A stretch of DNA of 5,297 nucleotides from Acidobacteriota bacterium (lineage in GTDB: Bacteria > Acidobacteriota > Vicinamibacteria > Vicinamibacterales > Vicinamibacteraceae). Below the pieces are notes generated by a model. The model was not told the origin of the DNA, made no database searches, and saw only the letters and a list, made by a program, of their open reading frames with translations. The translations under genes were made by a program, and so were the position numbers. Location of the stretch: assembly GCA_013695405.1 (NCBI GenBank), contig JACDAO010000143.1, positions 1 to 5,297 on the forward strand, given 5' to 3'. This document shows, piece after piece, positions 1-5,297 of the stretch; within the stretch, counting starts at the first letter, position 1, and each line of letters begins with the position of its first letter.

Positions 1-145
1 CACGCGAGGGCACCCCGGCGCGGACGCAGTGCTGGCGGCGGCGCGGGTCATGGGGCAGGCGCTGGGCTGGGCCGCGCGCCGCCAGGTCGAGGAAACTCGC
101 GCGGTCGACCGCGTCTACGACACGCCGCTCGGGCGCGGCAACTGA
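1..145 (+). CDS. glpD: Glycerol-3-phosphate dehydrogenase (FAD-dependent), C-terminal end only
   Basis: Partial gene entering from the left edge; the reading frame begins at base 2 and ends at a TGA at 143-145, giving 47 residues. The tail reads TRGHPG, then an alanine-rich helix, then VMGQALGW and a charged helix ending RAVDRVYDTP. This matches the helical C-terminal domain of aerobic glycerol-3-phosphate dehydrogenases, where a GHPG-like turn precedes a helix ending in a (E/A)LGW motif and a final helix of the form E(I/V)xxTRxVY. The family oxidises sn-glycerol-3-phosphate to dihydroxyacetone phosphate at the inner face of the membrane and passes electrons to quinone. The FAD-binding and catalytic parts lie outside the window, so the call rests on the tail alone. 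The gene converges on the minus-strand cluster: its last 31 bases are also the end of the amidotransferase gene, leaving no room for an ordinary terminator between them. Confidence 0.62.
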   Translation, partial: TRGHPGADAVLAAARVMGQALGWAARRQVEETRAVDRVYDTPLGRGN

Positions 146-2046
146 GGCCGCGGCGCATCGAGCGAGTCCGCCCAGCGCTCGAACACCATCAGCGCGAACA
201 ACTGGTGGGCGTGATTGGCGCGACCGGCGACGTGTTCCTGCATCAGCCGAGCCACTTCGGCCGGGGCGAACAGGCCGCGCCGCTGGATGCGGTCAGGAGC
301 CAGCAAATCGCGCATCAACGGCTGCAGGTCGCCGCGCAACCAGTTCTTCATCGGGATGCTGAAGCCCTCTTTCCGACGCTGCAGGATACTCGCCGGCAAC
401 ACCTCGCGCAGCGCCTGCTTGAGGATCCACTTGCGTTCCCGCCCGCGCACCTTCAGGTCACCCGGCATCGAGAACGCCAGCGTCATCACGTCGGTGTCGA
501 GGAACGGCGCCCTCGTCTCGAGTGAGGTCGCCATGCTCATGCGGTCGACCTTGACCAGGATGTCGTCGGCCAGGTAGACGCGCAGATCGGCGTACAGCGC
601 GCGGTTCACCGGATCGTCGGCGCGATAGTCGCCGAGCGCCTCGCGCACTTCGCGATGGACGTCGCCGCCGAGCACCGCGTCGGCCATCGCCGGCGTGTAC
701 AGCCGACGACGCGCGGCCGGGTCGAGAAATGTCATCCAGCGATAGTGGCCGAGGTCGTGTGGGCCGCTGGCGATGCCGCTGATGAAGCGCTTGACCTTGT
801 TCAGCGCGCCCTTCTTCTGCGCCGACGGCGGCACCAGGCGCGCGGCGCGATCGGCGAGTCTGAACGCGACGTCGGGCGCCACGCGCGACAGCCGCGCCGC
901 CATCTGCTGCGCCGCATAGGCGTCGTAGCCCCCGAACAACTCGTCGCCGCCGTCACCGGCGAGCACGCCCTTGACGTGCTGGCGCGCCAGGCGCGACACC
1001 AGGTAGGTCGGGAACAGCGAGACATCGGCGAACGGCTCGTCCAGGTGCGCCACCAGCGGATCGAACAGGCCGGCCACATCCGGTGTGACCATGTCCTCGA
1101 CATGGGTCAGGCCGAAGCGGGTGGCGATCTCGCGAGCGAACGGCAGCTCGTTGTAGCTCTGGTCGGTGAACCCCATGCTGAAGCTGGTCACCGTCACGCC
1201 GCGGCGACGGGCCGCGTCGGCCATGAATGCGGCGATCGCGCTCGAGTCGATGCCGCCCGACAAGAACACCCCGAGCGGGACGTCGGACATCATCTGGCGG
1301 TCGACCGCGGTCGCCAGCGCGTCGCGCACCGCGGCCGCCGCTTCCGGTACGCGCCACGCCCTGACCGGCGTCTCGGCGGCGTCCCAGTAGCGCGAGACCT
1401 GGACGCGGCCCTCGCGGTAGACCAGATAATGCGCCGCCGGCAGCTTGCGGATGCTGGTGAACAGGCTGCGCGGCGCGATCACGTACTCGTAGGTCAGGAA
1501 CTGATCGAGCGCCTCCAGGTCGAACTCGCGCGACACCTCGGGGCGCACCAGCAGCGCCTTGACTTCCGACGCCAGAAACAACCCCTGCGGCGTGTTGGCG
1601 TAGAAGATCGGCTTCTCACCGGCCCGATCGCGAGCCGCCACCAGCGTCTGCGTGCGCTGGTCGAACAGCGCCAGCGCGAACATCCCGCGCAGGTGCGCGA
1701 ACGCCTCGTAGCCGTACTCCTCGTAGGCGTGCAGCGCCACTTCGATGTCGGAGTGCGAGCGAAACGTGTGCCCGCGCGCGATCAGATCGGCACGCAGGTC
1801 CGGAAAGTTGTAGATCTCGCCGTTGCCGACGACGTGAACGTCGCCCGCTTCGTTGCTGAACGGTTGCTGGCCCCCGGCCAGATCCATGAACGACAGCCGC
1901 CGCATGCCCAGCCCGGCGCCGCGACAGACCAGCGTCCCCTCGTCGTCAGGACCGCGGTGCACCAGCGTGCGCACCATCTGCTGGACAGCCTCGCGCGGCA
2001 CGACGGCCCGCGAATCACGATCGGCGATGGCGACGATGCCGCACAT
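115..2046 (-). CDS. asnB: Asparagine synthetase (glutamine-hydrolysing)-like amidotransferase
   Basis: Protein of 643 residues, a usual length for AsnB-type enzymes. An N-terminal class II glutaminase domain (about 1-215) begins MCGIV, so Cys2 becomes the N-terminal nucleophile after Met removal; RGPDDEG (31-37), NGEIYNF (75-81) and RDRAGEKP (139-146) are glutaminase motifs. The synthetase domain (about 235-625) has the ATP pyrophosphatase loop SGGIDSS (263-269), GDGGDELFGGY (364-374), KVDRMSM (499-505) and LETRAPFLD (509-517). No essential motif is missing. Cys2 fixes the ATG at 2046, although the frame stays open for another 786 bases upstream across the acyltransferase gene. No Shine-Dalgarno sequence is visible; the leader is a heptad repeat array. 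The family makes asparagine from aspartate, ATP and glutamine in the cytoplasm. Beside glycan genes, a role in amidating a sugar acid (as proposed for WbpS and WbtH of O-antigen clusters) is a reasonable alternative. The last 14 residues are a proline-rich tail overlapping the convergent gene. Confidence 0.95.
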   Translation of the reverse strand: MCGIVAIADRDSRAVVPREAVQQMVRTLVHRGPDDEGTLVCRGAGLGMRRLSFMDLAGGQQPFSNEAGDVHVVGNGEIYNFPDLRADLIARGHTFRSHSDIEVALHAYEEYGYEAFAHLRGMFALALFDQRTQTLVAARDRAGEKPIFYANTPQGLFLASEVKALLVRPEVSREFDLEALDQFLTYEYVIAPRSLFTSIRKLPAAHYLVYREGRVQVSRYWDAAETPVRAWRVPEAAAAVRDALATAVDRQMMSDVPLGVFLSGGIDSSAIAAFMADAARRRGVTVTSFSMGFTDQSYNELPFAREIATRFGLTHVEDMVTPDVAGLFDPLVAHLDEPFADVSLFPTYLVSRLARQHVKGVLAGDGGDELFGGYDAYAAQQMAARLSRVAPDVAFRLADRAARLVPPSAQKKGALNKVKRFISGIASGPHDLGHYRWMTFLDPAARRRLYTPAMADAVLGGDVHREVREALGDYRADDPVNRALYADLRVYLADDILVKVDRMSMATSLETRAPFLDTDVMTLAFSMPGDLKVRGRERKWILKQALREVLPASILQRRKEGFSIPMKNWLRGDLQPLMRDLLAPDRIQRRGLFAPAEVARLMQEHVAGRANHAHQLFALMVFERWADSLDAPRPQLPRPSGVS

Positions 2047-2050
2047 ACGG

Positions 2051-2102
2051 GCTAGGGCTTCGGGCTCAGGGCTCAGGAAGGGCTTCGGGCTACAGGCTAC
2101 AG
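2051..2102. repeat. Degenerate heptad direct-repeat array (GCTNNGG / GCTACAG)
   Basis: Seven units can be read on the plus strand: GCTAGG (one base short), GCTTCGG, GCTCAGG, GCTCAGG, a four-base interruption AAGG, GCTTCGG, GCTACAG, GCTACAG. A 13-bp copy AGGGCTTCGGGCT occurs at 2054-2066 and again at 2079-2091. The array fills nearly the whole gap between the acyltransferase and amidotransferase genes. On the coding strand a CTGTAGC unit contains the TAG stop of the acyltransferase, and the array forms the leader of the amidotransferase. Similar GC-rich heptads occur between genes in some soil bacteria; that comparison is from memory. Confidence 0.8.
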
Positions 2103-2948
2103 GGTGTAGCCGTCGGACTTGTCCGACGGACTGCGTGCCGAGGTGTCGCTCTCCGGCGCTGCGCTCTCCGGCGGGCGGCCGCCCGCGTCCGTCGGCGTCC
2201 GTCGATCTCGGACGACTCGCGCCGGGGTGCCAACCGCAATCGCGAACTCCGGGATCTCTCCGACCACCACGGCCCCGGCGCCGATGATCGCGTCCCGGCC
2301 GACTCGCGATCCATCGGTCACCACGACGTGCGCGCCGAGCCAGACGTGATCGCCGACGTCGATCCCGGCAGCGGTCCGGCCCTGGTCGAGCACCGGCAGG
2401 TCGATCCGGTCGTACAGATGATCGCCGCCGACCAGGTAGGTATACGCCGCGATCAGCACCTTGCGGCCGACCCGCACCCGCGAGGCCGAGAAGATCTCGG
2501 TGTTGAAGCCGATGTTGGCCTCGTCCTCGATGACGATGTCGCCGTTCTTGCAGCTGAGGATCGTGTTGCGTCCGAGGAACACGCCTCGTCCGAGCCGAAT
2601 CCCCTGGTTGTCGGTGCCCTTGGCATCGAGACAGCAGCCATCGTCGACGACCACGCGGTCGGCGATGTGAATCTTGTGCGGGTGGCGCAGCACCACGCCG
2701 GTGCCGAACACGACGTCGCGGCCGCACGACCCGAGCAGCAGTGGATACAGGCGCGACCGCAGCAGCAGCCCGAGCGCGCCCGGCATGCCCCAGCACACCA
2801 GGATGATTGCTTCGTACTTGAGCAGGGCCCACCAGCCCGGCTGCCCGATCACCAGGTCGGCGTAGCGCTGGGACTTCGACTTGCGCTCGTCGAACAGCTC
2901 ACGCTGGATCACCGTGATGCGCGCGTCGTGCTCGCGTGGCGACGTCAC
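2097..2948 (-). CDS. Hexapeptide-repeat (left-handed beta-helix) acyltransferase, WbbJ/Maa-like
   Basis: Protein of 283 residues. Residues 1-35 are charged; about 40-72 form a hydrophobic stretch (LLKYEAIILVCWGMPGALGLLL) likely to associate with the membrane. From about 76 to 245 there are repeated hexapeptides such as VVFGTG, IRLGRG, VFLGRN, IVIEDE, ANIGFN, VRVGRK, VWLGAH and AIIGAGAVV, ending in the closing motif AVGTPARVV (238-246). GGDH (174-177) carries the histidine expected to be catalytic in this superfamily. Such enzymes usually transfer acetyl from acetyl-CoA to a sugar hydroxyl or amine; the acceptor cannot be told. The start is a GTG (2946-2948) whose last two bases plus one form the TGA of the glycosyltransferase upstream, a 4-bp GTGA overlap that suggests translational coupling. 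The C-terminal 36 residues beyond the helix are low in complexity; the last eleven codons and the stop are made by a palindrome and a heptad repeat, so this tail is probably not functional. Specific product unknown. Confidence 0.9.
   Translation of the reverse strand: MTSPREHDARITVIQRELFDERKSKSQRYADLVIGQPGWWALLKYEAIILVCWGMPGALGLLLRSRLYPLLLGSCGRDVVFGTGVVLRHPHKIHIADRVVVDDGCCLDAKGTDNQGIRLGRGVFLGRNTILSCKNGDIVIEDEANIGFNTEIFSASRVRVGRKVLIAAYTYLVGGDHLYDRIDLPVLDQGRTAAGIDVGDHVWLGAHVVVTDGSRVGRDAIIGAGAVVVGEIPEFAIAVGTPARVVRDRRTPTDAGGRPPESAAPESDTSARSPSDKSDGYTL
2110..2129. repeat. Perfect short palindrome (REP-like), inside the acyltransferase 3' end
   Basis: CCGTCGGAC at 2110-2118 is the exact reverse complement of GTCCGACGG at 2121-2129, with TT between. 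As RNA this folds as an 8-bp stem with a four-base loop (CAAG on the transcribed minus strand). It is coding: it supplies the residues SPSDKSDG just before the end of the acyltransferase. There is no T-tract after it on either strand, so a normal intrinsic terminator is unlikely. It abuts the heptad array through GGTGTAG, which suggests one composite repetitive insertion. It could also act as an attenuating or mRNA-stabilising hairpin between the two genes. Confidence 0.7.
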
Positions 2949-3958
2949 CCCCGTGCCACGCCTCGCAAGCCGTTCGCAGCCCGGAGCGGCGGGATCGGTG
3001 TCGCTTCGGCGCCGCTGCCCTCGAGAATGTCGCGAATCACGTAGGTCGGCTTGTCCTGCGACTCGTGATAAGTGCGCGCCTGCAGTTCGGCGAGCAGACC
3101 AATGGTCAGCAACTGCAGTCCCGACGACACCAGCAGGATGCCGAACAACAGCAGCGGCCGATCGGCGATCGGCTGGTGGACGATCAGGCGCACGAACACC
3201 AGGTACAGCATGATCGCCGCACCGAGCCCGCCGAGGATCAAGCCGACCAGGCCGAAGATCTGCAGGGGCCGGGTCGCGTAATTCAACAGGAACTTGACGG
3301 TGAGCAGGTCGAGGACGACGCGGACGGTGCGCGACAAGCCGTACTTGGACGTGCCGGCCCGACGCGCGCGATGGTTGACCACCACCTCGGTGACCGTGAC
3401 GCCGTACTCGCTGGCGATCGCCGGGATGAAGCGATGCATCTCGCCGTACAGGCGCAACGGCTTGACGACCTCGGCCCGGTACGCCTTGAGCGAACAGCCG
3501 TAATCGTGCAGGTCGACGCCGGTGGCCCGCGAAATCAGCTTGTTGGCGATGATCGACGGCACGCGCCGCGTGAACAGCCGGTCCTTGCGGTCCTTGCGCC
3601 AGCCGCAGACGATGTCAGCGCCTTGCTCGAGCCGCTCGACCAGCATTGGGATGTCGCGCTGGTCGTTCTGCAGGTCGCCGTCGGAGGTGACGATGATCGG
3701 CGCCCGGGCATAGGCGAAGCCGGCCGAGAACGCCGCGGTCTGGCCGAAGTTACGCCGGAAGCGGATGATCCGCAGCCGCGAGTCCTGGTGCTGCAGCCGC
3801 GCCAACACCTCGGCGCTGCCGTCCGTGCTGCCGTCGTCGATCAGCAGCACTTCGTAGGAGCGTCCCCACGGCTCCAGCGCCGCCGTCAGTTCCCGATGGA
3901 GCGCCTCGAGGTTGAGCGCTTCGTTGAAAATCGGGATGACGACGGAGATCTCTGGCAT
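2945..3958 (-). CDS. Family 2 polyprenyl-phosphate glycosyltransferase (DPM1/ArnC/GtrB-like)
   Basis: Protein of 337 residues. The GT-A catalytic domain occupies about 1-225: it opens with ISVVIPIFNEALNL, followed by LIDDGSTDGS (39-48), RRNFGQTAAFSAG (68-80), the metal-binding SDGDLQND (92-99), GWRKDRKD (119-126) and the acceptor-side RRAGTSKYGLSR (199-210). All are signatures of dolichyl- or undecaprenyl-phosphate sugar transferases. Two membrane helices follow at about 234-259 and 268-292, as in GtrB, with a short hydrophilic tail. The family moves a sugar from a nucleotide donor to polyprenyl phosphate on the cytoplasmic face of the inner membrane; the sugar cannot be read from sequence. 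The ATG at 3958 follows the DedA-type gene by 15 bp, and the TGA overlaps the acyltransferase GTG. No clear ribosome binding site precedes the start, but a TATAAT hexamer lies 15 bases before it. The context suggests that its product feeds the divergent GT-C enzyme; this is inference. Confidence 0.93.
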   Translation of the reverse strand: MPEISVVIPIFNEALNLEALHRELTAALEPWGRSYEVLLIDDGSTDGSAEVLARLQHQDSRLRIIRFRRNFGQTAAFSAGFAYARAPIIVTSDGDLQNDQRDIPMLVERLEQGADIVCGWRKDRKDRLFTRRVPSIIANKLISRATGVDLHDYGCSLKAYRAEVVKPLRLYGEMHRFIPAIASEYGVTVTEVVVNHRARRAGTSKYGLSRTVRVVLDLLTVKFLLNYATRPLQIFGLVGLILGGLGAAIMLYLVFVRLIVHQPIADRPLLLFGILLVSSGLQLLTIGLLAELQARTYHESQDKPTYVIRDILEGSGAEATPIPPLRAANGLRGVARG

Positions 3959-3972
3959 CAGCAGAACACGAA

Positions 3973-3978
3973 ATTATA
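3973..3978 (-). promoter_or_regulatory. Candidate -10 hexamer TATAAT before the family 2 glycosyltransferase
   Basis: The minus strand reads TATAAT exactly, overlapping the TAA stop of the DedA-type gene and ending 15 bases before the glycosyltransferase ATG. A consensus hexamer is rare in such GC-rich sequence. No convincing -35 element lies 16-18 bases upstream (the position reads about GCGAAC) and no TGN extension is present. Transcription from it would leave a leader of only about 7 bases. It may be a chance result of a Val codon followed by TAA and an A/T-rich spacer. Confidence 0.25.
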
Positions 3979-4579
3979 CCGCACCGGCCTGCGGCGTTCG
4001 CCGCTGCCGGAGCAGCGCCCAGCCCGCCGCGCCGACCACCAGGAGCAGCGCCATGCCGAGTGCAACCGGCCGCAGATTCTGGTCGAGGAAGGTCATCGCC
4101 TGCTGCCCGTACCAGCGCGCCAGCAACGCCAGGCCGAAGTACCGGAAGCCGCGACCGAGACCGACCGCGGCGATGAACTGCCAGACGTTGATCCGGGCCA
4201 CGCCCGCCAGCAGCACGAACACCTTGAACGGCGCCGGCGGCGGCAGGATTGCCGGCACCAGCACGGCCAGCAGGCCCCAGCGCTGGAAGGCGGCGAGGCC
4301 GCGCTGCGCGCGACCCGCACTGACCCACCGGCGCAGCACCTTCTCGCCGCCCTTTCGGGCGATCGCGTACATCACCAGGCAGCCGGCCACCGAGCCGAGC
4401 GTCGCCATTGCCGCGTACACCAGCCACAGGCCCGGGCGCCTGGTGACCATCCACACCAGCAGCAGATCGTTGACCTGCGGCAGCGACAGAAATGACGAGT
4501 CGAGGAAGGCGACGAGGAAGAGGCCAGGGGCCCCGAGCGCGAGGGCGAACGACTGGACCGCGGCGACGACTTTGGACAT
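3974..4579 (-). CDS. DedA/VTT-domain (SNARE-associated) membrane protein, YqaA-like
   Basis: Protein of 201 residues with hydrophobic segments near 8-25, 36-46, 50-74, 103-126, 131-157 and 171-190. The order fits the DedA/VTT fold: a re-entrant hydrophobic hairpin early (FLDSSFLSLPQVNDLLL, 25-41), a helix with GSVAGCLVMYAIARKGG (62-78), a second proline-rich hairpin (VPAILPPPAPFKVFVLLAG, 108-126) and a terminal GRGFRYFGLALLARWYG (142-158). The closing motif resembles YqaA-type members. The canonical arginines of the second hairpin (FxPxxR in classical DedA) are replaced by the PPPAPFK stretch, so it belongs to a divergent branch. DedA proteins have been linked to membrane homeostasis and to returning undecaprenyl phosphate across the membrane. 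It is the first gene of the minus-strand cluster, 15 bp ahead of a polyprenyl-phosphate glycosyltransferase, which fits lipid-carrier recycling (inference). The ATG at 4579 has no evident Shine-Dalgarno sequence. Confidence 0.88.
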   Translation of the reverse strand: MSKVVAAVQSFALALGAPGLFLVAFLDSSFLSLPQVNDLLLVWMVTRRPGLWLVYAAMATLGSVAGCLVMYAIARKGGEKVLRRWVSAGRAQRGLAAFQRWGLLAVLVPAILPPPAPFKVFVLLAGVARINVWQFIAAVGLGRGFRYFGLALLARWYGQQAMTFLDQNLRPVALGMALLLVVGAAGWALLRQRRTPQAGAV

Positions 4580-4689
4580 GGCGGGTGCGGCGTGCGAGCG
4601 TCGGGCAGCCGGGGCGAATCGCCCGCAGTGGCCGGGGTACTATGGCGGGATGGTCGGGCCGCTCGCCCAATCAGTATAGCCAAGCTTCC
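4580..4689. promoter_or_regulatory. Divergent intergenic region, presumed promoters for both directions
   Basis: This 110-bp gap separates the DedA-type gene (leftward) from the GT-C gene (rightward), so it should hold the promoter of each. A 13-bp palindrome GGGCGAATCGCCC (4612-4624, six-base arms around one base) is the most operator-like element. AT-rich islands sit at 4638-4643 (TACTAT, plus strand) and at 4673-4678 (TATACT on the minus strand, five of six matches to a -10 box), but neither has a recognisable -35 box at correct spacing. The region shrinks to 62 bp if the GT-C gene starts at the ATG at 4642. Confidence 0.4.
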
Positions 4690-5297
4690 GTGCCTCCCCC
4701 GTCGTCCCGCCTGACCCTGACCGCGCGCCCGGCCTTCGTGCCGGCGCTGGCCGCGCTGATCACCTTGCTCGTCGGAGGGGTCGCAACCGCGTTCTACGCC
4801 AGTCACGACCTGACTCTGAGCCACTACGACGCCAAGGCCCACCTGGTCGTGGCGCGGCGCATTGCCGACAGCTTAACGCCGGGGTGGCGGCAGATTGGCG
4901 CGGTGTGGCTGCCGCTGCCGCATGTGCTGAATGCGCTGCCCGTGCAGGTCGACGCCTGGTATCGGTCGGGCGCGTCGGGCGTGGCCATCTCGTGGCTGTC
5001 GTTCGGGCTGGCCGGCGCGTCGCTGGCCTGGCTGGTGGCGCGGCTCTCGGGCTCGGCGGCAGCGGCCTGGGCGGCGGTGGCCGTGTTCGTGTGGCAGCCC
5101 GACCTGCTCTATCTGCAGGCGACGCCGATGACCGAGCCTCTGCTGCTGGGGTTGACCGTGCTGGGTGTGGCGCTTCTTGCGCGATGGACCGCCGACGGGG
5201 GCACCACCGCAGCCTGGCCGCCAGGCCTGGCTTTGGCGCTGGCCTGCCTGACGCGCTACGAGGCGTGGCCGGTGACGGCCGCGGCGCTGCTGGTGGC
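4690..5297 (+). CDS. GT-C type integral membrane glycosyltransferase (ArnT/PMT-like), N-terminal part
   Basis: Open frame running off the right edge; about 202 residues are visible. A positively charged N-terminus leads to a first membrane helix at about 17-36, then a loop with SHYDAKAH (44-51), whose Asp47 sits where GT-C enzymes keep their catalytic acidic residue. GAVWLPLPHVLNALP (70-84), further helices at about 97-117, 122-140 and 147-165, the motif YLQATPMTEP (141-150) and LTRYEAWP (187-194) follow. These are typical of the ArnT/PMT-like (GT39/GT83-like) group, which transfers sugars from polyprenyl-phosphate donors on the outer membrane face. Start choice is uncertain: a GTG at 4690 places sixteen residues before the first helix, while an in-frame ATG at 4642, with a GGGG run four bases upstream, would add sixteen. 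The gene diverges from the DedA-type gene. A donor relationship with the nearby family 2 glycosyltransferase is plausible but unproven. Confidence 0.8.
   Translation, partial: MPPPSSRLTLTARPAFVPALAALITLLVGGVATAFYASHDLTLSHYDAKAHLVVARRIADSLTPGWRQIGAVWLPLPHVLNALPVQVDAWYRSGASGVAISWLSFGLAGASLAWLVARLSGSAAAAWAAVAVFVWQPDLLYLQATPMTEPLLLGLTVLGVALLARWTADGGTTAAWPPGLALALACLTRYEAWPVTAAALLV

Noticed and set aside
655..2055. Long plus-strand open frame (466 codons) opposite the amidotransferase
   Set aside because: Its product is rich in R, H, Q and A with no recognisable fold; it is the expected antisense shadow of a GC-rich gene with strong codon bias.
2110..2129. Intrinsic terminator for the acyltransferase
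   Set aside because: The stem is strong but has no T-run on either strand, sits inside the coding sequence and is followed only 63 bases later by the next gene of the same cluster.
2047..2832. Upstream extension of the amidotransferase frame to a 905-residue protein
   Set aside because: The added sequence is arginine-rich, resembles no domain and lies antiphase in the acyltransferase gene; the class II glutaminase needs Cys2 immediately after the start Met.
3580..3597. Tandem 9-bp duplication GGTCCTTGC in the family 2 glycosyltransferase
   Set aside because: It encodes the RKDRKD motif, which is a normal conserved feature of this glycosyltransferase group, so it is not a recent expansion.
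2936..4495. Long plus-strand open frame (519 codons) opposite the glycosyltransferase and DedA genes
   Set aside because: Spans two well-supported minus-strand genes and their gap, is low in hydrophobic residues and has no motif; antisense shadow.
4673..4678. Minus-strand TATACT as the DedA promoter
   Set aside because: It would leave a leader of nearly 90 bases and the expected -35 position is a G-rich run without TTGACA-like sequence; kept only as a remark in the intergenic entry.

Overview
This is a GC-rich, gene-dense bacterial window with no RNA gene, CRISPR array, transposase or phage gene visible. Coding is almost wall to wall, start codons mostly lack a clear Shine-Dalgarno sequence, and one gene junction carries a GC-rich heptad array next to a short perfect palindrome. 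I associate that style of intergenic repeat with Acidobacteriota (for example Vicinamibacteria-like soil lineages) and some deltaproteobacterial groups. The taxon is an inference; there is no marker gene here.

Layout. At the left edge is the 3' end of a plus-strand gene, the C-terminal tail of an FAD-dependent glycerol-3-phosphate dehydrogenase. It converges on, and overlaps by 31 bp, a minus-strand cluster read right to left: a DedA/VTT-type membrane protein (3974-4579), a polyprenyl-phosphate family 2 glycosyltransferase with two C-terminal membrane helices (2945-3958), a left-handed beta-helix acyltransferase (2097-2948) and a glutamine-dependent asparagine synthetase-like amidotransferase (115-2046). 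The four genes are tightly spaced (15 bp, 4-bp overlap, 50 bp), so they probably form one transcription unit. At the right edge, divergent from DedA across about 110 bp, starts a plus-strand polytopic GT-C-type glycosyltransferase that runs off the window.

How the genes may work together. The set fits lipid-linked sugar and surface-glycan chemistry. The family 2 enzyme would load a sugar onto a polyprenyl phosphate, the divergent GT-C protein could transfer a lipid-linked sugar on the outer face of the membrane, and DedA proteins are linked to returning undecaprenyl phosphate to the inner leaflet. The acyltransferase and amidotransferase could decorate the glycan (O- or N-acetylation; amidation of a uronic acid) rather than serve general metabolism. 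This joint pathway is inferred from neighbourhood and family knowledge. I do not see a clearly new system; the most unusual structure is the composite repeat at 2051-2129, which supplies the last codons and the stop of the acyltransferase gene and the untranslated leader of the amidotransferase gene.
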